Notes: generated by a model not told the origin, from the letters alone. Shown: positions 44,650 to 53,006, numbered from the stretch's first letter. The stretch is DNA of 64,000 nucleotides from JAEMQF01 sp963791595 (GCA_963791595.1 CAWBTF010000030.1:22843-86842); one strand, 5' to 3'. Made by a program: numbers and translations.

Positions 44650-45515
44650 TCGATGCCGGCGTCGTCCGCCTCGCGCGGTTGCTTGTAGCGGTGATAGCCC
44701 CACAGGTACTGCTGCGGGCAGCGCAGGATCAGGCGCTCCATCGCCCGGTTGATGGCCGTCGCCGACTCGACTGGATTTTGCGACTGCTCGGGAAGCATTT
44801 CATCCATCGGCAGAAAGTGCACCGTGAAGCCGCGTCCCGCGCTCAAGCGTTCGCCCCACACCAGCAGCGGCACCGCGCCGGTCTGCTGCACCAGGCGCGC
44901 AGCGAGCGTCATCGTGTAGGCGGGTTTGCCGAAGAACGGTGCCCAGACGCCCATGCCGTCGGGCGGGACCTGGTCGGGCAACAAACCCACCGATTCACCT
45001 CGGCGCAGCGCGCGAATCAACTGGCGCACGCCGGCGAGCGTGGCCGGTGCGGTGGCTAGGCCTGGGCGCGCGCGCGCGCTGTCCATCAGCTCGCGCAGCA
45101 CCGCCTTGCGCGCCGGACGGTACAGCACGGTGATCGGGCCATGGCGCGCGCCGAAGTGTTGCGCGATCGCCTGCGCCGTGATCTCGAAGCAGCCCATGTG
45201 CGGCGTCAGGAACACGATTCCCGCGCCCTTCGCGTGTGCGGCCTCCACCAGTTCGGTGCCGACCAATGTCGGCTCGGGAACGATGCGCTGTGACGCTGGA
45301 CGCAGCCACAGGTAAGGCATCTCCATGATCGCTCGCCCGGCCGCGGCAATGGCTGGCCGCGCCTCGCCCGTGCTCACACCCGCCTGAAGCACGTTGGCGA
45401 TGAAGCGCCTGCGGTAAGTCGGCGACAAGGCGTAGGCGATCCAGCCCAGCAGCGCGCCCACGCCGTGCAGCAGCCAAAGGGGTTGGCGTGCGAGCCATCG
45501 AGCCAAGCTGAACAT
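44646..45515 (-). CDS. Lipid A biosynthesis acyltransferase (LpxL/HtrB-like), first copy
   Basis: 289 residues, with a hydrophobic N-terminus (LLHGVGALLGWIAYALS), the acyltransferase motif IVFLTPHMGCFEITAQAI (HMGCFE as H-x4-E) near residue 105, and LLPDQVPPDGMGVWAPFFGK with the YTMTLAARLVQQTGAVPLLV stretch near 180-215. It is a homologue of the next gene and probably acts at a different position of lipid A. ATG 45515 is divergent from metK; the two share a short promoter region. Confidence 0.88.
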   Translation of the reverse strand: MFSLARWLARQPLWLLHGVGALLGWIAYALSPTYRRRFIANVLQAGVSTGEARPAIAAAGRAIMEMPYLWLRPASQRIVPEPTLVGTELVEAAHAKGAGIVFLTPHMGCFEITAQAIAQHFGARHGPITVLYRPARKAVLRELMDSARARPGLATAPATLAGVRQLIRALRRGESVGLLPDQVPPDGMGVWAPFFGKPAYTMTLAARLVQQTGAVPLLVWGERLSAGRGFTVHFLPMDEMLPEQSQNPVESATAINRAMERLILRCPQQYLWGYHRYKQPREADDAGIE

Positions 45516-45526
45516 GTTTCTATAAT
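45498..45526 (+). promoter_or_regulatory. metK promoter
   Basis: A consensus -10 box TATAAT at 45521-45526 with a partial -35 TCGAGC at 45498-45503, 17 bases apart. Transcription would start near 45533, leaving a leader of about 165 bases before metK. It overlaps the start of the divergent acyltransferase gene. Confidence 0.6.
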
Positions 45527-45532
45527 TCGCCG

Positions 45533-45699
45533 CGTCGCCGAGTTATTGAACTACTTGCGGGGCGATGAACAACGGCGCCAACCCGCCGCTGTTCAGGTCA
45601 GCGAATCGACGCGCCGACCTGAAAATTCCGCTAAAGCGTTCGCCGCTTCTCCTGAAACCCAGGCCGGCAACGCGACCTGCAACTTGAAGGAGTTTATAA
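45533..45699 (+). promoter_or_regulatory. Structured 5' leader of metK (candidate cis-regulatory RNA)
   Basis: Three stems in a row: GTCGCC (45534-45539) with GGCGAT (45561-45566), enclosing a small AGTT/AACT hairpin; TTCAGGTC (45592-45599) with GACCTGAA (45616-45623), eight perfect pairs; and AAGCG/CGCTT (45634-45648). The ribosome site AAGGAG lies at 45687-45692. The leader lacks the conserved bases of the SAH riboswitch seen at 52858 and I cannot match it to a SAM riboswitch class. Because metK makes SAM, SAM feedback on this RNA is a reasonable guess. Confidence 0.45.
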
Positions 45700-46878
45700 G
45701 TGGCCAACGACTTTCTGTTCACGTCCGAATCCGTTTCCGAGGGCCACCCCGACAAGGTGGCGGACCAAGTGTCGGACGCGATTCTCGACGCGATCTTCAA
45801 ACAGGACCCGCGCTCGCGCGTCGCTGCCGAGACGCTGTGCAACACCGGCCTGGTGGTGCTGGCCGGCGAGATCACCACCAACGCGCACGTCGACTACATC
45901 CAGGTCGCACGCGACACGATCAAGCGCATCGGCTACGACAACACCGAATACGGCATCGACTACAAGGGCTGCGCGGTCATGGTCTGCTACGACAAGCAGA
46001 GCAACGACATCGCGCAAGGTGTGGACCACGCGAGCGACGACCACCTGAACACCGGCGCGGGCGACCAGGGCCTGATGTTCGGCTACGCCTGCGACGAGAC
46101 GCCGGAGCTGATGCCCGCGCCGATCTACTACGCGCACCGGCTTGTGGAGCGCCAGGCGCAGATGCGCAAGGACGGGCGGCTGCCGTTCCTGCGCCCGGAT
46201 GCGAAGAGCCAGGTGACGATGCGCTATGTGGATGGGAAACCCCATTCGATCGATACCGTTGTGTTGTCAAGTCAGCACGCGCCGGAGATGAGCGACGGCA
46301 AGAAGATGCTGCCGGCGTTCGTCGAGGCCGTGATCGAGGAGATCATCAAGCCGGTGCTGCCCAAGGCGTGGCTGAAGGACACCAAGTACCTGATCAACCC
46401 GACCGGCCGCTTCGTGATCGGCGGGCCGCAGGGCGACTGCGGCTTGACCGGGCGCAAGATCATCGTCGACACCTACGGCGGCGCCTGCCCGCACGGCGGC
46501 GGCGCGTTCAGCGGCAAGGATCCGAGCAAGGTCGACCGTTCAGCGGCGTACGCGGCGCGCTACGTCGCGAAGAACATCGTCGCGGCAGGCATCGCGAAGC
46601 AATGCCAGATTCAAGTTGCGTATGCGATCGGCGTGGCGCGTCCGATGAACGTGACGGTGTACACCGAGGGCACAGGGAAGATCCCCGACGACAAGATCGC
46701 GGCGCTGGTGAACGAGCATTTCGACCTTCGCCCGAAAGGCATCATCCAGATGCTCGACCTGCTGCGCCCGATCTACGAAAAAACCGCCGCCTATGGCCAC
46801 TTTGGCCGCGAGGAGCCGGAATTTACCTGGGAACGAACGGATCGCGCGAAGGCATTGCGGGCGGCCGTTGGCCTCTGA
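45700..46878 (+). CDS. metK: S-adenosylmethionine synthase
   Basis: 392 residues. Makes SAM from methionine and ATP in the cytoplasm. The GTG start at 45700 is fixed by AAGGAG seven bases ahead and by the N-terminus ANDFLFTSESVSEGHPDKVA. The ATP-binding GAGDQGLMFGYACDET is near residue 118 and the P-loop-like GGGAFSGKDPSKVDRSAAY near 265. Divergent from the lipid A acyltransferases; a MetF-like gene converges 12 bases after its stop. Confidence 0.97.
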   Translation: MANDFLFTSESVSEGHPDKVADQVSDAILDAIFKQDPRSRVAAETLCNTGLVVLAGEITTNAHVDYIQVARDTIKRIGYDNTEYGIDYKGCAVMVCYDKQSNDIAQGVDHASDDHLNTGAGDQGLMFGYACDETPELMPAPIYYAHRLVERQAQMRKDGRLPFLRPDAKSQVTMRYVDGKPHSIDTVVLSSQHAPEMSDGKKMLPAFVEAVIEEIIKPVLPKAWLKDTKYLINPTGRFVIGGPQGDCGLTGRKIIVDTYGGACPHGGGAFSGKDPSKVDRSAAYAARYVAKNIVAAGIAKQCQIQVAYAIGVARPMNVTVYTEGTGKIPDDKIAALVNEHFDLRPKGIIQMLDLLRPIYEKTAAYGHFGREEPEFTWERTDRAKALRAAVGL

Positions 46879-46890
46879 ACAGGGAGAGCG

Positions 46891-47796
46891 CTAAACCGGC
46901 GCATCGCGCGCCGTGATCACCCGGTTCATCCACTGCGCCGACTTGGCCACCGCGCCGAAGCTGAACAGGTGCGCGCCGACGACGTTGCAGTCGGCATGGC
47001 GCAAACAGTACTGCGCGACCGCCCGTAACTGGTCGCTCGGTTCGGTGTGCATCAGCATGCGCACCGCACCCATGCCCTGCGCGCCCATCGCACGCAATGA
47101 CGCGCTGACGCCGCAGCGCTGCGCGAAGCGCAGCAGCGTGGCCGCATTCGTCGGGCCGGCCATGCCGACGTACACCGGCACGCCGGGGAATTTGCGCGCG
47201 AGCTCGTTGCAGTATTCGACGATGCGCGCCGGCGCGAACGAGAACTGGGTGACGATCGCCGCCGCCAGACCCTGCGCCTTGGCCAAGCCGAGTTTGTCGG
47301 CCAGCGCCTGGTCGAGCGCGGCCTGGGGAATGCGCGGGTGCCCTTCCGGGTAGCCGGGCAGGACGACTTCGCGCAAGCCCGCATCCGCCAGCACGCGCTC
47401 GCGCAACACCTCGATGCCATCGGCAAACGGGCCGGCGGGCTGCGGGTCGTCGCCACCGATCAGCAGCACCTTGCTGACGCCCGCGCCTCGAACCGCTTCG
47501 CTCAGGAAGTTCTTCAACTCGTCGCGGGAGGTGATGCGCCGCGCCGCGATGTGCGGCACCGGTTCGAGCCCCGCCGCGCGCACGCTCGCCAGCGCCGCGA
47601 GCGATTGCGCCAGCCCGTGGTTGGGCAAGTGGTTCACGTAGACGCGCGTGCCCGAGGGCAGCAGCGCGGCGATTCCCCCGGCGTCGCCGGAGCGCTCGGG
47701 GCTCATCTCGAGCGAGCCGCCGATCATCAGTTCGGCTTCGCAGTCGGCCAGCAGGTTCGGCGCCGCGGTGGGTTCGAAGGTGGACGTCGAGGCCAT
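46891..47796 (-). CDS. Methylenetetrahydrofolate reductase-like protein
   Basis: 301 residues with the MetF TIM-barrel pattern but distant from the metF at 55236. Seen: TRVYVNHLPNHGLAQSLAAL near 50, VPHIAARRITSRDELKNFL near 80, VLLIGGDDPQPAGPFADGIE near 110, VVLPGYPEGHPRIP near 145 and VTQFSFAPARIVEYCNELAR near 185. These are the strand ends that hold FAD and folate in MetF. The adjacent, frameshifted gene encodes a SAM-dependent methyltransferase on the same strand, so the two may work together in a one-carbon transfer. ATG 47796. Confidence 0.78.
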   Translation of the reverse strand: MASTSTFEPTAAPNLLADCEAELMIGGSLEMSPERSGDAGGIAALLPSGTRVYVNHLPNHGLAQSLAALASVRAAGLEPVPHIAARRITSRDELKNFLSEAVRGAGVSKVLLIGGDDPQPAGPFADGIEVLRERVLADAGLREVVLPGYPEGHPRIPQAALDQALADKLGLAKAQGLAAAIVTQFSFAPARIVEYCNELARKFPGVPVYVGMAGPTNAATLLRFAQRCGVSASLRAMGAQGMGAVRMLMHTEPSDQLRAVAQYCLRHADCNVVGAHLFSFGAVAKSAQWMNRVITARDAPV

Positions 47797-47816
47797 GCGT
47801 GGGTGCCGGTGGAGTG

Positions 47817-49044
47817 TCAATGCCGCTTGCACGACACGACGAAGGACTCGTCGTTGAACCACAGTCCGCCGTGCTTCTTCAGCACCGCTTGCGTGGCTTC
47901 GAGGTAGGCGCCGGTCGTGACGACGGAATCGAGCATCTCGTCGGCGATCTGGTTCACGTAGATCGCGGCGTTCCATGCGGCGAACAGCGTCGAGGTGCCG
48001 ACGCGTTCGCCGATTTCGGACGGCAGCGTGTGCATCTTGTAGCGAAACAGCGCCTTGTCGTCGGGCGGCGCGGCGAGCACGTAGTTGCGCGCGGCGTGGC
48101 CGAGTTCGGCCTTCAGCGCCTTCAGCAACTCATGCCGGTTCACGCGAAACGGCATCTCGTCGGGCCAAAGCGTCTGGACGATCTCCAACGCCGGGTCCTG
48201 CCCGTACGACTGGATCGTCACCAGGCGCCCGCCCGGCGCGAGGCTGCGCGTCAGCGGCGCGAGGATCTTCTGCGCCTTGAACGCGGCCGAGCGTGCGCGC
48301 GCGCCACGGCTGCGACGCCAGGATCAGGTCGTAGTTGCCGAGCGTCTGGCCGGGTTTGGGGATCACGTTGTCGAGCAGGAACTTGTGGTCGTCGCGGTAG
48401 ATCACGAGCACCGTCGGCCGCGTGTACACCGGGTTGCCGGTCTTCGGGCTCGGCTTGGTTTGCCAGCCGTGCGACAGCATCGGCCCCAGCGCTTCGATCT
48501 GCTCGTCGTATTCATGCGCGCTGTGGCCGGTCAAGCGCACCGTTTGCCAGTTCAGCGCGGCGGCGGCGGTGACGTCGCTGGGCATCAGGCGCGGCGCCTC
48601 GGAGTAGTTCAGGTTCGTGATCACGAGCACCGTGTGCGGGTGTTCGAAGAACCGATCGGGCATCTTCTCCAGGCCGAGGCGCACGTCTTCCAGGCTGATT
48701 TCCTTGGCGACGACGAGCAGCGGCACGGTCGGGAACTGCCGGTGCGTGCTGCGCATCAGCCGGGCGAGCACGGTGGCATCGCCCATGCCGGCGTCGAACA
48801 GGCGCAGGCATGGCGGGCAGGGGTGCACCAGTTTCAGCTCCTGCGCGGCGCGCGCCGCGACCGCCGCTTTTTCGTTGCAGGTGTTGACGAAGGCCAGGTA
48901 CTTCTGGCGGTTGTCGTAGAAGCGAAACGGTGGCGATTCGCTGCGCGCGGGGCCGCTTCGGCTCGCCGAGGACGCGCCTGACCGGCGCTCGACCGTGCCC
49001 TTGGCGTCGATCGCTGCGAGTTCTGATGCGGCGGTGTGGGTCAT
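47817..49044 (-). pseudogene. Class I SAM-dependent methyltransferase, frameshifted
   Basis: The front (from ATG 49044) has FRFYDNRQKYLAFVNTCNEK and the SAM-binding LRLFDAGMGDATVLARLMR near residue 85, and ends in frame at NYDLILASQPWRAR. The rest (SAAFKAQKILAPLTRSL, then RLVTIQSYGQDPALEIVQTL and DMPF-like sequence to CKRH) is in another frame. The switch falls in the dinucleotide run (GC)5 at 48295-48304: one unit more would restore a single frame of about 410 codons. It lies 20 bases upstream of the MetF-like gene on the same strand, a likely two-gene operon. Target of methylation unknown. Confidence 0.75.
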
Positions 49045-49267
49045 GTGGGTCCTTGTGCGGGCCGCGGTCATGGAGGGCCGCGTCGCAGTGGCGAAACCGC
49101 GGCTCTGCGGGCAGTATGCTCCCGCCGGGCGAGCTCGGCCACGCGATGCCGAGCCGCGCTGCCCACAAGAAAGTCACGCTGGCGGCTTGGCTCGGGCCGG
49201 CGTAAGGTAGCGCGAGCGCCTGCTTTGCCGCGATCATCGGCGCCCCACTGCTTTGCGCTCCTGTCCC

Positions 49268-50113
49268 ATGATTCAACGCATTGTTGTTGCTGTGTTCGTC
49301 CTGGCACTCGCGCTGGCCGCGCTGGCGAGCTGCGGCACGATCGAATCGGGCAACGTCGGGATTCGCACGACGCTCGGCAAGGTGAACCCCGATGAAGTGG
49401 AGCCGGGCCTGTATCTCGGCGTACCGGGCATCAGCCGGGTGCAGGAGTTCTCGGCCAAGGAAATCGGCATCGACTTGAACGACCTGACGCCGAAAGCGCG
49501 CGACAACCTGTCGCTGCGCGACCTGGACGTGACGGTCTACTACCGCGTCGTGCCCACGGCGGTGGCGGACCTGTACATCAAGTACGCCGCGATGCACGGT
49601 CTGGAGGAAGGCAAACGAAACGTGTTCCTGCCCGCCAACGGCTTGCTGCTGCGCCTGGCGCGCAACGCCGTGTACGAACAGGCGGCGCGCATCGATTCGC
49701 TGGTGATGCACACGCGCCGCGACGAACTCGCCGCCGCCGTGCACAAGGCACTGCAGGTCGAGCTCGACGCCAACGATGCGGGCTTGTTCTCCGTCACGCG
49801 CGTCGTGATCCGCGCACTCACCACCGACCCGGCGATCGAAAAGGCAATTCAGGAATCCGTGGCCGCGCAAAAGCAATTGGAGACGACCAAGCAGCGCATC
49901 GCCATTGCCGAGGCGGAAGCGCAGGTCGAGATCAAGAAGGCCGAGGGCATCGCCAAGGCAAACCAGATCATCAACCAGAGCCTGACGCGCGAATACCTGC
50001 AGCACGAGTCGAATCTGGCGCTGCAGAAGTTCGCCGAAAAGGGCGGCACGACGACGGTGGTGATTCCGGCGAACATGCAGACGGCGCCGCTGATCAACAT
50101 CGGCGCGAAGTGA
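49268..50113 (+). CDS. SPFH/band-7 (prohibitin-like) lipoprotein
   Basis: 281 residues. ATG 49268 starts a hydrophobic signal with a lipobox LASC, so Cys 22 or so is probably lipidated. The SPFH domain covers residues 25-200 (GNVGIRTTLGKVNPDEVEPG, LRDLDVTVYYRVVPTAVADL, then VTRVVIRALTTDPAIEKAIQ). A helical coiled-coil rich in Glu/Lys/Ala follows (EAEAQVEIKKAEGIAKANQI). Prohibitin-like proteins form membrane scaffolds; a lipidated version is less common. Partner unknown; the neighbour on the other strand is a Nudix gene. Confidence 0.82.
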   Translation: MIQRIVVAVFVLALALAALASCGTIESGNVGIRTTLGKVNPDEVEPGLYLGVPGISRVQEFSAKEIGIDLNDLTPKARDNLSLRDLDVTVYYRVVPTAVADLYIKYAAMHGLEEGKRNVFLPANGLLLRLARNAVYEQAARIDSLVMHTRRDELAAAVHKALQVELDANDAGLFSVTRVVIRALTTDPAIEKAIQESVAAQKQLETTKQRIAIAEAEAQVEIKKAEGIAKANQIINQSLTREYLQHESNLALQKFAEKGGTTTVVIPANMQTAPLINIGAK

Positions 50114-50187
50114 ACTGAGCGTGGGCCACCGGCGCGCGGCCTGCGATTTGAGTCCGGCGCGCCGAGCCCGCGCGGCGTGAACGCGCC

Positions 50188-50850
50188 TCAGCGCCAGGCG
50201 AAGTACGGCTGATCGAAATGCGCCACGCGCGTCGGCCGCGCGCACAGGCACCATTCGCGGAACTGGTAGAGGAACGCGGCGGTCGGCGCGGCGATCCAGG
50301 CCTTGCCGATCGGCATGCGCAGCACCGGATGCGCGGCACCGCGCACCTGGTTCAGCAGCGGTGCGTCGGGGCGCAGCAGCTCGCGCGTCGGGATGCGGTG
50401 GATGGCGGCCACTTCGGCGGTATTGGGCGTGAGCTCGCGCGCCGCGCCGGCCCAGACGACGACGGGCGTGATCACGTAGCCTGAGCGCGTCGCGTAATCG
50501 TCGAGCCGGCCGAGCACGGCGCTCGCGTCGAGCACCAAGCCCACTTCTTCGGCCAGCTCGCGCAGCGCCGCTTGTTCCGGCGTTTCGCCGGCGTCGATGC
50601 GCCCGCCGGGCATCGCCCATTGGCCGGCGTGGCTGCGCAGTTTGTCGGCGCGGCGCGTCAGCAACAGCGCCGGCTCGCTGCTCCAGAACTCGTGGCTGGG
50701 CAGGCCAACCACATCGGCGCCATGGCCTTCTTGCGTGACCGTCACGGCGACAGCGGCGTGGCGCCGCCCGGTCGCGTCGATCGACACGACGTTGAATTCC
50801 AACAATCGCTGCCGCAACTGATCCGCTGTGCCGATCGCGAGTGCCGTCAT
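50188..50850 (-). CDS. Nudix hydrolase (CoA pyrophosphatase-like)
   Basis: 220 residues. The Nudix box reads GGRIDAGETPEQ then AALRELAEEVGL near residues 80-103 and fits GX5EX7REUXEEXGU exactly. The LLTRRADKLRSHAGQWAMPG stretch just before it resembles the CoA-pyrophosphatase (NudL-type) UPF0035 pattern. Such enzymes cleave CoA or other nucleoside diphosphate derivatives. ATG 50850 is chosen over 50910. It is divergent from the winged-helix gene with 34 bases between. Confidence 0.83.
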   Translation of the reverse strand: MTALAIGTADQLRQRLLEFNVVSIDATGRRHAAVAVTVTQEGHGADVVGLPSHEFWSSEPALLLTRRADKLRSHAGQWAMPGGRIDAGETPEQAALRELAEEVGLVLDASAVLGRLDDYATRSGYVITPVVVWAGAARELTPNTAEVAAIHRIPTRELLRPDAPLLNQVRGAAHPVLRMPIGKAWIAAPTAAFLYQFREWCLCARPTRVAHFDQPYFAWR

Positions 50851-50884
50851 GCGCCGAGCATAGAGGCAATGGCATGATGGTGCG

Positions 50885-51979
50885 ATGGCCGCCCCTTTGA
50901 CGCTCGACACGCTGCGCCGCTACGCCGTGGCGCGCAGCCTGTTCACACCGACGACGCTGGCGCGGGCGGTTGCGCAACTCGGCTTCGTGCAGGCGGACCC
51001 GATTCGCGCCCCGGCACGCGCCCAGGATCTGACGCTGCGCCACCGTGTGAAGGGCTACAAGGCCGGCGATCTGGAACGCCGCTACCCGCAACTCGCGATC
51101 GAAGAGGATTTCTTCGTCAACTACGGTTTCTTGCCACGCACGACGCAGCGCCTGATGCACCCGCGCACGCCGGCCACGCCCTGGAGCAAGGCGCGCTGGG
51201 CGCAGGCGCACGCGGTGCTCGACTTCGTGCGCGAGCGCGGCGTGGTGCACCCGCGCGAAGTGGACGCGCATTTCGCGCATGGCAAAGTGCGCAACTGGTT
51301 CGGCGGTTCGAGCAACGCGAGCACGCAGCTGCTCGACGACATGCACTACCGAGGCCTGGTGCGCATCGCGCGGCGCGAGGGCGGGGTGAGGATGTACGCG
51401 GCGCGCGAGGATCTTGCGGCGCAAGCGCCGGAACTCGATCCTTGCGCCGCGCTGGATGCGCTGGTCGACGTGATCGTGCACAAGTACGCGCCGCTGCCGG
51501 CGCGCAGCCTGGGCGAGTTGGTGAGCCATTTGCGCGGTGGTGCGCCACAGTGGGCGCACTTGCGGCGTGATACGTTCGAACGGGCGCGGCAGCGGCTGCC
51601 GAGCGCTGAAGTGGAGGGTGTGTGCTGGTACTGGCCCGAGGGCGAAAACCCAGCGGCGAAGCGCCGCGAGCCCGACACGGCGCTGCGCCTGCTCGCGCCG
51701 TTCGATCCCATCGTCTGGGACCGGCGCCGGTTTGAGGTGCTCTGGGGCTGGGCCTATCGTTTCGAGGCGTACACGCCGGCGCGCAAACGGATTCGTGGCT
51801 ACTACGCGTTGCCGTTGTTGTGGCACGACCGGGTGCTCGGCTGGGCGAATGTGTCGGTCAACGGCGAAGCGCTCTGCGTCGAGCCTGGCTACATAGCCGG
51901 TCGCGCGCCACGTGGCGCCGCGTTCCGGCGGGCGCTCGATGAGGAGACCGACCACCTGCGCAGCTTTTTGGGGCTGTAG
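50885..51979 (+). CDS. Winged-helix DNA glycosylase, AlkZ/YcaQ-like
   Basis: 364 residues. Belongs to the HTH_42 family, whose characterised members (E. coli YcaQ, Streptomyces AlkZ) unhook DNA interstrand crosslinks. The catalytic Q-x-D/Q motif is QAD in LGFVQADPIRAPARAQDL near residue 36. Repeating winged-helix parts follow: EEDFFVNYGFLPRTTQRLMH near 72, FGGSSNASTQLLDDMHYRGL near 140 and LLAPFDPIVWDRRRFEVLWG near 280, then the C-terminal beta part. Start ATG 50885. Expected to act in the cytoplasm on alkylated DNA. Confidence 0.83.
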   Translation: MAAPLTLDTLRRYAVARSLFTPTTLARAVAQLGFVQADPIRAPARAQDLTLRHRVKGYKAGDLERRYPQLAIEEDFFVNYGFLPRTTQRLMHPRTPATPWSKARWAQAHAVLDFVRERGVVHPREVDAHFAHGKVRNWFGGSSNASTQLLDDMHYRGLVRIARREGGVRMYAAREDLAAQAPELDPCAALDALVDVIVHKYAPLPARSLGELVSHLRGGAPQWAHLRRDTFERARQRLPSAEVEGVCWYWPEGENPAAKRREPDTALRLLAPFDPIVWDRRRFEVLWGWAYRFEAYTPARKRIRGYYALPLLWHDRVLGWANVSVNGEALCVEPGYIAGRAPRGAAFRRALDEETDHLRSFLGL

Positions 51980-51987
51980 GCCTGTCG

Positions 51988-52794
51988 TCAGATAGGCCGG
52001 CGAGCCGCGATCAATGCGTCGGTGACTTCCGCAAACCCTGCGCCACGCTCGCCAGCGGTCAGATACGCCGGCCAGGTGTGCAACCGGGATTCGAAGTGCA
52101 TCAGATTCGCCACGCCGACGCTCAACTCGAAGTGGCCGAACATCAATTGGTCGTTGGTCGAATCGCCGACGTAGACCCAGCGCGGCGTCTGCGCGTCCAG
52201 GTCGATCCCGAGCAAACGGCGCACGATCCAGCGCGCACCGCTGAGCTTGTCGTGCTCGCCGAACCACGCGTTGATGTGGATCGAGCTCACGCTGGCGTTC
52301 ATGCCGCGCTTGCGCAGCAGCGTGACGATGCGTTCGATGTTGCTTTGGGTCAGGTGCGCATGTTCGCTGTGATCGATGGCGATGTCGGTCACGCGGCCGG
52401 CGCTGTCGGTCGCCAGCCGCGCCTTTGGCACTTCGTGCAACACGGCCTGCGCCGCTTCGTTCAGCCGCAGCCGGTTGGCCGCGCGGACCGCAGCGCCTTG
52501 CGCGTATTCGATGCACAGTTCGTCGCCTTGGCGGAACATCACGACGGCGCCGTTTTCCGCGACGATGGCCCGCAGCGGCCAGGTGCGCGCGAACGGTTCG
52601 CTCCAACCCATCGGCCTGCCGGTGATCGCGATCGCCGGCAAGCCCGCCTCGGCCAAGCGATGCAGCGCGACGAGCGCGGCCGGCTCGATCGCACCGTCTC
52701 GCGTCAAGGTGTCGTCGATGTCGGTCAGCACGCCAGCCACATCGCGCAGGCGATGTGGCGGACAACTCGACCAGGGTGATGCACGGCGCGGCAT
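51988..52794 (-). CDS. HAD-family (type IIB) phosphatase
   Basis: 268 residues. HAD motif I is VLTDIDDTLTRDGAIEPAAL with DxDxT near residue 25, motif II AIAITGRP near 58, then the Cof-type cap, and motif IV VYVGDSTNDQLMFGHFELSV near 215 with GD-x3-D. The IIB cap and ENGAVVMFRQGDELCIEYA resemble sugar-phosphate phosphatases such as mannosyl-3-phosphoglycerate or sucrose/trehalose phosphatases, but the substrate is not certain. ATG 52794; the longer frame runs into the ahcY promoter and riboswitch on the other strand. Confidence 0.83.
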   Translation of the reverse strand: MPRRASPWSSCPPHRLRDVAGVLTDIDDTLTRDGAIEPAALVALHRLAEAGLPAIAITGRPMGWSEPFARTWPLRAIVAENGAVVMFRQGDELCIEYAQGAAVRAANRLRLNEAAQAVLHEVPKARLATDSAGRVTDIAIDHSEHAHLTQSNIERIVTLLRKRGMNASVSSIHINAWFGEHDKLSGARWIVRRLLGIDLDAQTPRWVYVGDSTNDQLMFGHFELSVGVANLMHFESRLHTWPAYLTAGERGAGFAEVTDALIAARRPI

Positions 52795-52819
52795 GGCGCC
52801 CAGTGTGTCACGCGCCGTG

Positions 52820-52848
52820 GTTCCCAAGCGGCGCGGCCTCGCTACAAT
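52820..52848 (+). promoter_or_regulatory. ahcY promoter
   Basis: A -10 box TACAAT at 52843-52848 and a weak -35 near 52820-52826. Transcription starting near 52855 would put the riboswitch at the very 5' end of the transcript. The -35 is poor, so activity may depend on other factors. Confidence 0.45.
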
Positions 52849-52857
52849 GCGCGCCTT

Positions 52858-52920
52858 CCGAGGAGCGTTGCAACCCCCGCAGGGGCCAGGCTCGGAATCT
52901 GAACAGCAACCGCGCTCACC
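52858..52920 (+). promoter_or_regulatory. SAH riboswitch
   Basis: Matches the S-adenosylhomocysteine riboswitch: P1 CCGAG (52858-52862) with CTCGG (52891-52895), the conserved GGAGCG start of the core, GCCAGG before P1 closes, and a pseudoknot GAGCG (52863-52867) with CGCTC (52913-52917) ending in the conserved CTCACC. It binds SAH and turns on ahcY when SAH builds up. Downstream, CTCACC (52915-52920) can instead pair with GGTGAG (52939-52944) through a G/C-rich hairpin, which would break the pseudoknot: a likely expression platform. Confidence 0.92.
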
Positions 52921-53006
52921 CGCACCGGGACGCCCCGAGGGTGAGTGTTGAAACGGCACCATCGTCCACGCGCCTCCCCGCGGGTCAACCGCCCAAGGAG
53001 CCACTG

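Noticed and set aside
45533..45699. A known SAM-II or SAH riboswitch in the metK leader
   Set aside because: A CGCTAAAG stretch recalls part of SAM-II, but the other conserved core bases and pseudoknot partner are missing, so I list it only as an unclassified structured leader.
48512..52765. A 1417-codon minus-strand open frame
   Set aside because: It runs antisense or out of frame across the SPFH, Nudix, glycosylase and HAD genes, is Arg-rich, and has no recognisable domain; an artefact of base composition.
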